Below, piece by piece: positions 53,321-63,072 of a stretch of 64,000 nt of DNA. A program made the position numbers and the translations under genes. The stretch is from Sphingobacterium athyrii (lineage in GTDB: Bacteria; Bacteroidota; Bacteroidia; Sphingobacteriales; Sphingobacteriaceae): contig NZ_QCXX01000001.1 of the NCBI RefSeq assembly GCF_003071065.1, positions 1,236,971 through 1,300,970 on the forward strand, read 5' to 3'. A model generated the notes under the pieces. It saw only the letters and a program-made list of their open reading frames with translations. It made no database searches and was not told where the DNA came from. How positions within the stretch are numbered: the stretch's first letter is position 1; every line of letters starts with the position of its first letter.

Positions 53321-53992
53321 TCAATTTATCCACTTAAAATAAATCGACAGTGGCATCAAGAATAATACAAGGGGCACAATTACTGAAAAGCTTGTTCCCA
53401 TCCATTTTATAAAACCATTGTACCGACGATGCGATATACCGAGCGAAGTAAAAGCACTGGTAAAACCATGCAAGAGATGCCAAAATAAAGAGACACAACC
53501 AAATAAATAAACCAACACTTCCAGCGGGTTGCTAAACTTCTCCAGCATCAAATCATAAAGTGGCAGCTCCTCATCATAACGAAACTGGTGAATACGATTT
53601 GGTATCCAAAAGTTGGAGGTGTGTATCACTAAAAACAAAAGCAAAAGTGTCCCCAGCAAGGTCATACTCTTGCTATACCATTTTATTTTAGGCGTAGCCA
53701 ATGGATAAGCATATTTGATGGGGCGCGCATCTCTATTTTTTTTCCATAATAGAAGCCCTTGCACGATATGGAGAACAAATCCAACAATAAGAACGATTTC
53801 CAAGGTCCTGATCACGGGATTTGTGGCCATAAAATGTGCGCCAATTGTAAACGTCGCTCCGCCATCATTATAGAATATGAGTGCATTGACCGACATATGC
53901 ACCAACAAAAAACTAATAAGGAACAGTCCGCTCAATGCCATTGTAAATTTTCGGCCCAAAGAGCTCGTAAAGGTGTTATAAAAACTCTTCAT
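53321..53992 (-). CDS. Succinate dehydrogenase/fumarate reductase cytochrome b subunit (orphan)
   Basis: 223 residues from ATG 53992, which removes an unlikely 37-residue upstream extension. The b558-type SdhC family pattern is seen: SSLGRKFTMALSGLFLISFL with the membrane His VHMSVN, VLHIVQGLLLWKKN, LFLVIHTSNFW and LFWHLLHGFTSAF, giving four conserved histidines over five spans. It normally anchors SdhA/SdhB to menaquinone. No flavoprotein or iron-sulfur subunit lies beside it, so either those are elsewhere or this is a paralogue with another role. It lies between an NmrA-like oxidoreductase and the sigma-54 activator. Confidence 0.85.
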   Translation of the reverse strand: MKSFYNTFTSSLGRKFTMALSGLFLISFLLVHMSVNALIFYNDGGATFTIGAHFMATNPVIRTLEIVLIVGFVLHIVQGLLLWKKNRDARPIKYAYPLATPKIKWYSKSMTLLGTLLLLFLVIHTSNFWIPNRIHQFRYDEELPLYDLMLEKFSNPLEVLVYLFGCVSLFWHLLHGFTSAFTSLGISHRRYNGFIKWMGTSFSVIVPLVLFLMPLSIYFKWIN

Positions 53993-54068
53993 AGTTATAA
54001 TCTTTTTAAGAAGGGATAGATAGGCTTCGAAATCCAAGGGCATTATCTGCCCTTGGATCGGAATATAT

Positions 54069-54821
54069 TTATTTTTGAGCACTAAGGCGAAACCATTCTT
54101 CAAAGGTTAGCTTACCCAATTTTGCATCCGCGGAAGGCACTAAAGTTAATTCTTCCAAGGGCGTACCAAAATATAAGGCATCCTTACTTCCAACAACTTT
54201 TTTGGAATTTTCTGTTTTGATCAAATATTGTTGCACCAGGCCTGCAAGTTCAAATTGTTCGGGGCCACCAATTTCCACGATTCCATTCATAGGCTGGCCA
54301 AGTGCGAATTCGGTAACAAAAGAAGAAACATCCTCAGCTGCGATCGGTTGTATTTTAGCGGTCGACAGATTGATCACATCTCCATCCTGTGCAGAAGCAA
54401 CGATGCCGCCTAAAAATTCTAAAAATTGCGTGGAATGAATGATCGTGTAGGGAATGCCTGATTTGACAATAAAATCCTCTTGTACTTGTTTTGCCCTAAA
54501 ATATCCACTTGCCTGAAGGCGGCTCGTACCAACAACAGACAATGCAATATGGTGTTTAACTCCAGCATTAATTTCGGCTGCCAACAAATTTTTCCCAGAA
54601 GTCTCAAAAAATTCCATCACATCCTTGTCCGCAAATGATGGTGAATTAGCAAGATCAATCACCACTTCGGCTCCGTTCACAGCTTCTGCTAAGCCTTCGC
54701 CCGTAATCGTATTTATACCAGTATTAGGGGATGCTGCAATAACTTCATGCCCGAGTGCTCTCAACTTAGCTACAGTTTTTGTTCCGATCAATCCTGTGCC
54801 TCCAATAACTAAAATCTTCAT
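54069..54821 (-). CDS. NmrA/SDR-like NAD(P)-binding protein
   Basis: 250 residues from ATG 54821 (a TTG upstream is less likely). Rossmann start MKILVIGGTGLIGTKTVAKL, then EVVIDLANSPSF, HIALSVVGTSRLQASGYFRA with the YFRAKQVQE active-site-like segment, and YTIIHSTQFLEFLGGIVASA. These are NmrA/atypical short-chain dehydrogenase features (NAD(P)-dependent redox sensor or reductase). Substrate unknown. It precedes the orphan cytochrome b by 76 bases on the same strand. Confidence 0.85.
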   Translation of the reverse strand: MKILVIGGTGLIGTKTVAKLRALGHEVIAASPNTGINTITGEGLAEAVNGAEVVIDLANSPSFADKDVMEFFETSGKNLLAAEINAGVKHHIALSVVGTSRLQASGYFRAKQVQEDFIVKSGIPYTIIHSTQFLEFLGGIVASAQDGDVINLSTAKIQPIAAEDVSSFVTEFALGQPMNGIVEIGGPEQFELAGLVQQYLIKTENSKKVVGSKDALYFGTPLEELTLVPSADAKLGKLTFEEWFRLSAQK

Positions 54822-55000
54822 ATTTTTAAATTTAAAGTTTATCAATTCTTTATGGCGACTGAGACAACAGTGAGGCCAAAAGAAACAACTCTTTAATAAT
54901 CAGATTTTTAAAAAACTACAACTATTTAACAGTTCCTGAAATAAAGTGATATCACCCGAATGATCACTATATATCGTGATTCTGCGTCTTTTAATTGTGT

Positions 55001-55150
55001 CTAAGAAATAGAGATTCCACCATCCACTGGTATAATAGTGCCTGTGGTCCACTTGGAATCTAAAATAGCTACGACAACAGAAACAATGTCTTCAACATTC
55101 CCTCTACGTTGCAAAGGAATTTGTACTAAATCGCCTGAAGGTTCTTTGGT
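55001..55150 (-). pseudogene. C-terminal fragment of a short-chain dehydrogenase
   Basis: Reads KEPSGDLVQIPLQRRGNVED then IVSVVVAILDSKWTTGTIIP and VDGGISIS with a TAG at 55001. LQRRGxxEDI and TGTIIPVDGG are the standard C-terminal SDR motif. The upstream part is missing: the sequence meets the 3' end of the beta-barrel gene at 55159. The first 24 bases match, with one mismatch, a segment of the SIP gene near 15330-15354 (KEPSGDLV), suggesting a recombination junction. Confidence 0.6.
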
Positions 55151-55158
55151 TTAATCAT

Positions 55159-56157
55159 TTATCTCCTGCCAATACGGTAGCTCAGTGCAGCTTTTCCATA
55201 TGCCATGTTGGAAATAGAGAAATCATTGACTGTCTTTTGTTTGCTGTCGAACAGTTCATAACGATTCAAAAGTCCCATGCCGCCTTGTACCTGAAGCCAG
55301 ATTCCTCCTATCAGACGTTGATGTACCTGTAGGCCACCATGTATAGTGGAGAACTGCGCATAATCGACTTCCTTACCACTGTAACCACGATAATTTTTCA
55401 AATTAAATCGAGTCCAATCTATTGACCCCGCTAAACCAACCTGTGTGTTTGCACTCACACTATAAAGCACATTTAATCTGGGCCAATAAAACTGGGCTAA
55501 CCATTTGTTATTTGGACTCCGATAATCAATTGATATTCCTGGAGTAATTAAAGTCTCGCCAAAGGAATGTAAAGCATGAACACCAAATCCAATTTCGAGA
55601 TTCGATTCAGCCCCAAATTTTTTCGATACACCAAGTATTCCGTCCAGGATCAGGTCATCTAAGGAGAGCGATTTTTTAAAATCCGTAGCAAGGGTTGGCA
55701 TTGCTATTCCCAAAATAGACCATTTGCCTGAAATGGGGTGTCGGATAATAATTACTGATTTTATCTCATGAATTCTTTCAATCCGGTTTGGATCTTCTAT
55801 CGTCTCGTTGCCATAATTGAAATCCATTAAACGATAATTCAGATTACTAAAAACGCTTGTTCTGCCAATTTTTAAAGGAGGAATAGGCAGCCAGGCATCA
55901 TAGGTCTTCAGTTGAAATTTATTTCCTGAAAGGGAACTTTCTGAAGGCAGATCTTTAAAGTTAGCTTTACCATGGACAGTGGTGGCAATACCGCCAACAT
56001 CCTGAATGATCTGACTATTGCTTTTATTTGAAAAGAGGAGCGTTAAAATAAAAATACCAAGATATGACCATCTGGGTGTCATCCGGTTTTTACAATAGGA
56101 AGTAAATTGGAGGTCAGTCCTGATGCCAAGGTTTCTAATAGCGATTAGTGTTTTCAT
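55159..56157 (-). CDS. DUF6268-like outer-membrane protein
   Basis: 332 residues from ATG 56157; a start at 56082 (MTPRWSYLGIFILTLLFSNK) would also give a signal peptide, so the true start is open. The mature part has short alternating strands and aromatic residues (RLMDFNYGNETIEDP; IGFGVHALHSFGETLITPGI; YWPRLNVLYSV) and ends KAALSYRIGRR. I recall this pattern from DUF6268 proteins of Bacteroidota. It does not look like a TonB receptor. Located beside an AraC regulator on the same strand. Function unknown. Confidence 0.55.
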   Translation of the reverse strand: MKTLIAIRNLGIRTDLQFTSYCKNRMTPRWSYLGIFILTLLFSNKSNSQIIQDVGGIATTVHGKANFKDLPSESSLSGNKFQLKTYDAWLPIPPLKIGRTSVFSNLNYRLMDFNYGNETIEDPNRIERIHEIKSVIIIRHPISGKWSILGIAMPTLATDFKKSLSLDDLILDGILGVSKKFGAESNLEIGFGVHALHSFGETLITPGISIDYRSPNNKWLAQFYWPRLNVLYSVSANTQVGLAGSIDWTRFNLKNYRGYSGKEVDYAQFSTIHGGLQVHQRLIGGIWLQVQGGMGLLNRYELFDSKQKTVNDFSISNMAYGKAALSYRIGRR

Positions 56158-56223
56158 TTTCTTTGAATTTAATAATACAAAGGTGGACTGAAAACATGCA
56201 TTGCTTTAAAACTAAACCACTTT

Positions 56224-57114
56224 TTACTCGGACAAATCTTGCATAAAGGCAATTCTATATTCGGATGGGGTTACTCCGGTTATCTTTTTAAATAGACGCC
56301 CGAAATAGCTAGGATCGCCATAATTGAGCTCAAAAGCAATTTCAGAAATACTCTTGGTCAGGTCCTGCAAAAGCAGCTGGCTCTGCAGGACACTAACTTT
56401 ATTGATCCATTCCTTTGGACTTTCACCGATGGTTTCCTTGACACATCTATGGAGATAGTTTTCAGAAACAGACAGCTCGCCGGCATAAAATAAGACTGAC
56501 TTATGTTTCAGATAATATCTGTAAACCAACTCTTTGAAGTTAAAAGTAATCTCTGCACCCCGATTTATACTTTTATTCAGTTCTTTACTTGAGGTAAGAA
56601 TTTTCTGTAGTCCTGCCTGCAAAAGAGAATAGCAAACACCAAGATTCGGATTTGGGTAATATATCTCAATGCTCAATAGTTCAAACAGAGATGTTAACCA
56701 TACGCTACTCTCCTCTGACAGATGAATAATTGTATTCGCAGAAAAGAGTTTAATGAGCTCCTGTTTTGACAACAATTGACTGAGTGTCTGATCTTCAAAT
56801 AAAATCATGTATCCCGCAGCATCTGGGCTGACCTCCTTTAATGAAGTTACGTTTCCTTGCCTGACAAATAAGATTTCATTCTCTTTTATTGACACCAAAT
56901 TAGCATCTACCTGTTGTTTTGCGCTTCCCCTTGTAATATGAACAATGAAGTTGAACTCGGGTCTATGTAACGGCGTGGGGACTTTAATGAAACCAGATGT
57001 TTTTCCGATATCATGTATCTGAACAGGTGTTCTTAAAATTGCAAAGTCAGTTGACATCTCTGACATAAACTGCCCCCTGAAATCTGTTGGAGTTATTCTC
57101 TTTATTTTAGTCAC
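56224..57114 (-). CDS. AraC-family regulator
   Basis: 296 residues from GTG 57114; ATG 57066 would give 280. The N-terminal cupin-like sensor is about 40-160 (PEFNFIVHITRGSAKQQVDA). The C-terminal AraC domain about 195-290 has VLFYAGELSVSENYLHRCVK, ESPKEWINKVSVLQSQLLL, ISEIAFELNYGDPSYFGRLF and ITGVTPSEYR. It lies 67 bases upstream of the DUF6268-like barrel and probably regulates it. Ligand unknown. Confidence 0.85.
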   Translation of the reverse strand: MTKIKRITPTDFRGQFMSEMSTDFAILRTPVQIHDIGKTSGFIKVPTPLHRPEFNFIVHITRGSAKQQVDANLVSIKENEILFVRQGNVTSLKEVSPDAAGYMILFEDQTLSQLLSKQELIKLFSANTIIHLSEESSVWLTSLFELLSIEIYYPNPNLGVCYSLLQAGLQKILTSSKELNKSINRGAEITFNFKELVYRYYLKHKSVLFYAGELSVSENYLHRCVKETIGESPKEWINKVSVLQSQLLLQDLTKSISEIAFELNYGDPSYFGRLFKKITGVTPSEYRIAFMQDLSE

Positions 57115-57424
57115 AGCACAAAACTATAGGGTAAATGATATCATGTATAAGCTTTCATTAACAAATGAACGGAATTTAGATTTATCATTGTTGTTTTTAT
57201 TGATAAAATAACTTCATTTTCTATTCTCAAATCATTTTTTTTAAATTCCTCTCCAGACATTATTAAGTCTAAAGGGTTGGGTTCAAGATGCAAAGAATAA
57301 CTTATGAAATTAAAAATAACAGTAAGGAAGTCCTAGCTGGCTACAGTGATGCTTAAGGCCTGATCTAGGACAATTTCCTTCAATACCACAAAACACGAGG
57401 ATTTATTTTATTTTTACCTTTCAA
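57115..57424. other. Gene-free divergent region with a possible RNA hairpin
   Basis: About 310 bases between two divergent AraC genes. No gene seen. A two-part stem (57324-57336 with 57365-57380) is the only structure noticed. Confidence 0.4.
57324..57380 (+). repeat. Interrupted inverted repeat in front of AraC gene
   Basis: AAGGAA-GTCCTAG (57324-57336) pairs with CTAGGAC-AAT-TTCCTT (57365-57380): 13 base pairs with a 3-base bulge and a 28-base loop. It sits 45 bases before the ATG of the regulator at 57425. Could be a leader structure or an operator pair. Confidence 0.35.
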
Positions 57425-58243
57425 ATGACTTACATGACTAGCAAAACAATTATCGTAAAAGATAAACTCGAACCCCAGAAATTATTAAAGGTTGTTGCAT
57501 TTGACAATTCAAAAGCCATAACCAAACCACATAGGCACAATGGATACCTTGAATTGGTGTTTTTATCAAAAACATCTGGAAAACAGCTTATTGACAACTG
57601 CAAAAGCCTAGTTAAGACGCCATGTATATTGATTATTCGCAAGGAATCCGTACATTGCTGGGAATTGGAGGTTCCAATCGAGGGCTATGTGCTCTTACTA
57701 AAAAAATCTTTCGTAGAACAGAGCTTAGATCTTGAAATCGCAAGGTTAGTCGATGAGATCAGTCAATTTGACATTCTTTACCTAAAAGAAAATAAAGTCA
57801 TTCCGACCCTTCTGCAATTGCTATCACAGGAAGAAAACAAAATATGTCAGGAGGGATTGTTTAAATCACTTTTAGCTAAAACTCTTGAAAATATTGGCAA
57901 GACGGAGCAATCCACATCGGTCTCCAACGACCTGTATGTAAAATTTATTGAGCTGTTAAATACTGATTCGAAAATCATAAACAATGTCGCTTACTATGCA
58001 GGCCTGCTCCATACAAGTCCTCAAAATCTGAGTGCAGCTTGCAAGAGAAATGCCAATTACACGGCCTCTCAGGTATTGGCAACTTATATTATCAAAGAGG
58101 CGAAAAGGCTTATTTTCTATACCAACAACTCAATCGCCGAAATTGCTTTTGTCTTGGGTTTCTCCGATAAATCAAACTTTTCAAAATACTTTAAGCGATA
58201 TACGAACTTCACCCCTTCCGAATTCAAGAGACAACATAACTAA
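57425..58243 (+). CDS. AraC-family regulator
   Basis: 272 residues. Sensor part about 1-150 (KPHRHNGYLELVFLSKTSGK, the cupin-type H-R-H-x-G-Y-x-E). The C-terminal AraC domain about 175-270 has VAYYAGLLHTSPQNLSAACK, ASQVLATYIIKEAKRLI, IAEIAFVLGFSDKSNFSKYF and YTNFTPSEFKRQ. Its stop overlaps the convergent TonB receptor stop by 4 bases, so it is paired with that receptor in place, though transcription runs toward it. Confidence 0.85.
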   Translation: MTYMTSKTIIVKDKLEPQKLLKVVAFDNSKAITKPHRHNGYLELVFLSKTSGKQLIDNCKSLVKTPCILIIRKESVHCWELEVPIEGYVLLLKKSFVEQSLDLEIARLVDEISQFDILYLKENKVIPTLLQLLSQEENKICQEGLFKSLLAKTLENIGKTEQSTSVSNDLYVKFIELLNTDSKIINNVAYYAGLLHTSPQNLSAACKRNANYTASQVLATYIIKEAKRLIFYTNNSIAEIAFVLGFSDKSNFSKYFKRYTNFTPSEFKRQHN

Positions 58244-60684
58244 AATTCTTTTTCGCCAAACTCACTCTTAGGCAGTTTCAAAAGCTGATTCAGCTTATAA
58301 AAATTAAAATTGAGGTTAAGCATCAATATATTCTTTTCATAAATATAATTAGTGGTGGTGAAAAAGTCATTTGAGGATGTCGTAATACGCTGCTCATTGA
58401 CTCCCCATTTACCAAGTTCAATGAACTGCCATTGAAACTGTGCTTTAATTGCTCCTTTCAAAAAAGCCTTGCTCAGATTAAAGTGGGGGGCGACAAACCT
58501 GGAATCCTTTCCCTGTACCGTAGGCCTTTCTGAGAGATAGTTTACCTGCAAACCTGTACTCCAATTATTGGCCAGATCTGCCTGAACCCCAGCGTTCAGG
58601 GAATACACCCAGTCACTATTACTGTTTGTCTCCTGATAAGTAAGCACCCGTCCAGATATCTTATAACGATACAGGTTAAGTCCACCGTTGACTCTTAACC
58701 AAGGGAGAAGCTTTCCCTCCCCTCCCAGTTCTGCCCCCAAACGGGTAGCATAGTCAGCATTGGTAAACACCCGATTGAGTATTGTATCTGCATACACCGA
58801 ATTGACCCGTTGGATCGGATTTTTCGTGTGTTGGTAGTAGGTGTTTAAGAATATACTTCCTGTTTTTAACTTCTTCACAATACCAGTCTCGACATTAGTT
58901 GTAAATTCTGGAAGCAAGTTGGGATCTCCTTGTTCCAATGTCTCCGAGTGTTCACGTTCGGGTATGGGATTTAGCTCAAAATTATTGTTTCGTTGAACTC
59001 GACGGGCAGCAGCAAATTTCCAGGACCAATCCTCGCTGAGGTTATGCATTAAATTGAACGTAGGATACAATTGATGGACGGAATATGGATATTCCATCCC
59101 GGTATTGACTAATAGTACATCACGTTGATAATATTCATAACGAAGTCCAAGTGACAACTGCGTTCTTTCAAGTTTATGATCATATTGGCTAAAAATAGCA
59201 TGCACCGTATTATTTGCATTTAACTTTCCTGTAAATTCGGGTATAAGTTTAATTGCCTCACCTGGCTTTTCCGTGGCAAAATATTCAAAGTTACCTTTCT
59301 GCCGATCATTTCTTAGTTGATAACCACTCAATAGCTCCCCATGCGACAATTTCCATTGATGTTGGACTGAAATCCGTAGCCCGTGTAAAGGATTGGTATA
59401 ATTGTTATTTGTCCATTGGACAGTATCAATCCGATGTTCGATATTCGCGTTCTTGGTCGATCCATATATATTGGCGTATTCATAAATAGCACCTGCCTGC
59501 AATAAATGGGTATCACTAAACTTGTACTTATAATTGAAATCGATAAGATAAAATTCTCCCTGTTTATTCTGCAGATTGGAGTTGAAATAATTTATTTTTG
59601 AAAGTTCTTCACCTGTTGATGGACGAACTGTTCGATTTGTATAATCGATATCGGCCAGTCGGTCCTGAAATTTCCGGGATGCCAACATACCTAAGTTAAT
59701 TTGCTGTTTCTTTGATAGTTCATATGAACCATTCAATCTGAGACCAAAATTATACTTGTCAAAACTCCGTTCGCCTTTAGATGGAAAGAACGTCTGCCGG
59801 TCGCCAATAATGGTATAAACGCTACCTTCTCTGAAACCAGCATTGTCGTTGCGCAGATAATTGGCCGAGCCGCTCAATTCGAGCTTATTTTTTTTTAGCT
59901 GAAAGGAGATATCTCCACCAAATCGTTTTTGTCTCCTCTTGTTCCCATGATTATCTATACTCGGCAATCCACCTTGGAGATTAACTATCCAAGCAAATCC
60001 ATCCGATGAAGCTTTTTTCGTCCTGAGATTGATAATCCCTCCTTTGCCATCAGGATCAAATTGAGCTGAAGGGCTGGTAATATACTCTACATCGGTTACA
60101 TCATTAGCTGCGATCTGGCTTAATATTGTCGCAGGATCTAGCAAGGAAGGTTTACCATTGATAAGTACAATAATGCCCGTATTCCCGCGCATGCTTATAT
60201 TGCCATTCCCATCCACAGCAGCCGAAGGTAGATTTTTCACGATATCCAAAGCTGTACCGCCAACAGCATTTCCATACTGACTAGCCTGATAGCGCTGCCT
60301 ATCAGCGGAGTGCTTCTGCGCGGCAAGCTCTCCAGTAATCTTTACTTCGGTCAACCGCTGATCCGTACTGACAAGCGCGATTTCAGCTAGATTGGTCTGG
60401 CTTCTACCATCGAAGTCCACTACTAGTTTTTTCTGGCGGTAACCGATAAATTTAACCACAATAGCATATTGTCCTCTTTTCAGATCGAAAAATCGGAAAC
60501 CACCTATCGAATCCGCAACCGCACCATCGACAACATGACCATCCATATCGAGGACAGCGATAGTAGCAAAAGAGATTGGCAAACTTGAGATAGAATCCTT
60601 TATACTTCCAAAAAGCAAGGATTTTTGCGCATGCACTACTGTTAGCGTAAATAAAAGGTAGAATAGAATAAAAAATCTTTTCAC
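58240..60684 (-). CDS. TonB-dependent receptor-like outer-membrane protein (OMP_b-brl_3 type)
   Basis: 814 residues, GTG start, signal peptide about 1-19 (FFILFYLLFTLTVVHAQ). About 22-105 is a CarboxypepD_reg-like domain (LFGSIKDSISSLPISFATIA). The plug is about 130-225 (YGNAVGGTALDIVKNLPSAA; NISMRGNTGIIVLINGKPSL; YITSPSAQFDPDGKGGIIN), the sub-type of OMP_b-brl_3 receptors. The barrel follows and the sequence ends SEFGEKEF, not with the usual aromatic residue, which is odd. Ligand unknown. No SusD or lipoprotein partner is next to it. Confidence 0.88.
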   Translation of the reverse strand: MKRFFILFYLLFTLTVVHAQKSLLFGSIKDSISSLPISFATIAVLDMDGHVVDGAVADSIGGFRFFDLKRGQYAIVVKFIGYRQKKLVVDFDGRSQTNLAEIALVSTDQRLTEVKITGELAAQKHSADRQRYQASQYGNAVGGTALDIVKNLPSAAVDGNGNISMRGNTGIIVLINGKPSLLDPATILSQIAANDVTDVEYITSPSAQFDPDGKGGIINLRTKKASSDGFAWIVNLQGGLPSIDNHGNKRRQKRFGGDISFQLKKNKLELSGSANYLRNDNAGFREGSVYTIIGDRQTFFPSKGERSFDKYNFGLRLNGSYELSKKQQINLGMLASRKFQDRLADIDYTNRTVRPSTGEELSKINYFNSNLQNKQGEFYLIDFNYKYKFSDTHLLQAGAIYEYANIYGSTKNANIEHRIDTVQWTNNNYTNPLHGLRISVQHQWKLSHGELLSGYQLRNDRQKGNFEYFATEKPGEAIKLIPEFTGKLNANNTVHAIFSQYDHKLERTQLSLGLRYEYYQRDVLLVNTGMEYPYSVHQLYPTFNLMHNLSEDWSWKFAAARRVQRNNNFELNPIPEREHSETLEQGDPNLLPEFTTNVETGIVKKLKTGSIFLNTYYQHTKNPIQRVNSVYADTILNRVFTNADYATRLGAELGGEGKLLPWLRVNGGLNLYRYKISGRVLTYQETNSNSDWVYSLNAGVQADLANNWSTGLQVNYLSERPTVQGKDSRFVAPHFNLSKAFLKGAIKAQFQWQFIELGKWGVNEQRITTSSNDFFTTTNYIYEKNILMLNLNFNFYKLNQLLKLPKSEFGEKEF

Positions 60685-60860
60685 GGGTGTCTAAGTTTCC
60701 CCAAAAATAGAAAAGTTAATAAAGATGGTGTACATACCTGAAAATTATACCACAGTTTTTTCAAATCGACCTTAATCTTACTGAAACAAAATGTTATACC
60801 TGGCGTTGCTATCTTTAAAATCGAATAAGAGTGGACGTCTGAACCATCTTCATTCTTATG

Positions 60861-63071
60861 TTACTCCACCCAGATTTCATCACAGGCGATAGAGACCTTT
60901 CGTGTGGGATGATAGCGCCATTCTGGCAAGGAGGGAAATGGTAAGGCATAAACGCGAATTATTTTAACATCATCCGCTACTGGAGCTTTAAATTTGACTT
61001 TCTGCACCGTATAGTCCTCGTCTATTTCTTCAATTTTAGAGGAAAGTAACTCCTTAAAATTTTCACCATCTTTTGAAGCCGTGATACGGATCTCTTTTGG
61101 AATAAAAATCCAATGCCGTGCATCCTGAAGGAAATTGAGTTCTATAGTGTCCACTTTTTTTTTCTTTTCGAAGTTAAAGGCAATCTCCATAGGTTCTCCA
61201 GTCCATAAGAGCCAATTATAGCTATAATCCAGATAGCCGGGGACACGATCAGTCAGGGTCTGCATACCGTTGGCAGGGAATGAAGGGTCAAAAGGGTATT
61301 TCATCGTCATTTTTGCTTCAGCAGCTTTATTCACACGTACTCCTGTGCTAAATATCTCGCTCCATTCTTTCGCATATTGGTTGGGTGAGCCACCGCCCTC
61401 GGCAAGTTCAGCTACGCCGAGTTTCTTGGCATCTTCAACAAACTGTTGCAGCTTGCGCTGTACATTCGGCCTTACGTGCCACTCTCCATTCTCATTGCTA
61501 AATATCCCATGTTGACGTGGCCCATAAAAACGTGCCTGTTGTAAATAGGTATAATCCAGACCTAGTCCCAACCGTCTGATACGTTGTTCCAATACCAGGT
61601 TGCCTTCACTCCATATTTCAGCCTTTTCCAGTAATGTACTATAGTGATCCATTTGCTCCGGACTTAAATAATCCTTCCTATTATCAATGGGATTTCCATA
61701 GATCGATAGCGCTGATGAGGCAGCAGGCAGAGCCTTTCGCCGAGCATTGAGGTAGGCTTTGACAGCTTGACCGGCCTTGCCATAATAAGCATTTACAAAT
61801 TCATCCGTAAGCTGTTCTTCAAAGATCGTATTGTCCCACAACAAGTGGGACAGAATATAAGCATTTAGTTCAGCCATATCACTATAGCTAGCACCCCCAC
61901 CCTGCAAAAACACGCCCTCCACGCCTTGCTGTTTTAAATAACCCAGACTTTTTTGCAATGTTCCCTGAATAGGAAAAGGAACCAGATAATTTGTAAACTG
62001 TGTTAAATAATCCCATACAAAGACATGTGCAGCTTTGGATTTCCAATCACGCAGCTGCCTGCGGAATGTCGCTGCAGAAGGTTCGTTGCCAATATCACCT
62101 TTACGAAAAGCATCAATATTGCTTAATATCACCGAAACATTATTCGCCACGCGTAGATGGGCGGGGGCATTCGCTGTCTGTAAGTATGCGAGCGTTGTAA
62201 ATTGATTATCCGGAAATTTAGCGGCTACTTTATTCACAAAATAGATCAATGACCCCTGGGCTCCGCCTTCGCGTTTATCAATCGCTTGACAGCGATCACA
62301 GGTGCAGCTACCAATGTCATCATTTTGCGCTATCGACCAGTATTTAGCTTGCGGATTTTCAAGCATTCTTTGCCTGAAATATGCAACGGTATGTTCAAAA
62401 ACAGCTTCGTTGGAAAGGCAGAGCTGGGTAGCTTGTCTTTTCCCATGATACAGCGAGTAGTATTCGGGATGTTCTTTAAAATACACGGATGGCGGTAATA
62501 TCTTGTTGAAGGTGTGTCCCCAGTCGCCCCATTTTTCTTCTAAATTATGCAGTCCATACCAGTCCAAATATTCCTGATCCAATTCGATCGGGAAATAAAC
62601 TTCGCGAAACTGGAAGTTAGGTTTCGCGAAAACGTGAAAATCGGCATCCACCACCAGCGAAGACAACTCGGGAACGAAGGTATTCTCCCTACCGGTATAC
62701 CATTTCCTTGCACCGATAATATCTCTCACGTAACGGTAAGCGCCATAAAGAACCCCTTTTCCACTACCTTTAATATACATATTAGCCCCTTTAAACTGTA
62801 TCGAATAGCTGTCTTCCGGGTAGCTTTTGCTTAGCTGCACCTGCTCCAGTATAATTGCCGGCCGATCCTGTTCCCGGGCCTGCAATTCAAAGCCCGTCCC
62901 CGTGCTCAATAAGGTAAATTCGTTGATTACCGCTGCTGCTTTCAGCAGGGCCGAGTTGTTTTGGTCAGTACGGATAACATAATTGGCCACACCTTCATTC
63001 ACCAATGTAATCCGTTCTTTAGCCTGAGCGATTGTTGTGAAAAAAAACAGCGCTAACATATACTTCCACAT
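60861..63071 (-). CDS. DUF4838 protein, glycosidase-like, with C-terminal discoidin-like domain
   Basis: 736 residues. Signal peptide about 1-18 (LALFFFTTIAQAK). About 45-145 resembles the alpha-glucuronidase/hexosaminidase N-terminal fold (GSGKGVLYGAYRYVRDIIGA). The DUF4838 domain covers about 150-430 with NEAVFEHTVAYFRQRMLENP, a Cys cluster CTCDRCQAIDKREGG and VFVWDYLTQFTNYLVPFPIQ. The last 150 residues look like a discoidin/F5-8C sugar-binding domain (GEPMEIAFNFEKKKKVDTIE; HWIFIPKEIRITASKDGENF). It likely acts on extracellular polysaccharide. It starts 1 base after the YaiO-type gene ends, so the pair is cotranscribed. Confidence 0.8.
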   Translation of the reverse strand: MWKYMLALFFFTTIAQAKERITLVNEGVANYVIRTDQNNSALLKAAAVINEFTLLSTGTGFELQAREQDRPAIILEQVQLSKSYPEDSYSIQFKGANMYIKGSGKGVLYGAYRYVRDIIGARKWYTGRENTFVPELSSLVVDADFHVFAKPNFQFREVYFPIELDQEYLDWYGLHNLEEKWGDWGHTFNKILPPSVYFKEHPEYYSLYHGKRQATQLCLSNEAVFEHTVAYFRQRMLENPQAKYWSIAQNDDIGSCTCDRCQAIDKREGGAQGSLIYFVNKVAAKFPDNQFTTLAYLQTANAPAHLRVANNVSVILSNIDAFRKGDIGNEPSAATFRRQLRDWKSKAAHVFVWDYLTQFTNYLVPFPIQGTLQKSLGYLKQQGVEGVFLQGGGASYSDMAELNAYILSHLLWDNTIFEEQLTDEFVNAYYGKAGQAVKAYLNARRKALPAASSALSIYGNPIDNRKDYLSPEQMDHYSTLLEKAEIWSEGNLVLEQRIRRLGLGLDYTYLQQARFYGPRQHGIFSNENGEWHVRPNVQRKLQQFVEDAKKLGVAELAEGGGSPNQYAKEWSEIFSTGVRVNKAAEAKMTMKYPFDPSFPANGMQTLTDRVPGYLDYSYNWLLWTGEPMEIAFNFEKKKKVDTIELNFLQDARHWIFIPKEIRITASKDGENFKELLSSKIEEIDEDYTVQKVKFKAPVADDVKIIRVYALPFPSLPEWRYHPTRKVSIACDEIWVE

Positions 63072-63072
63072 A

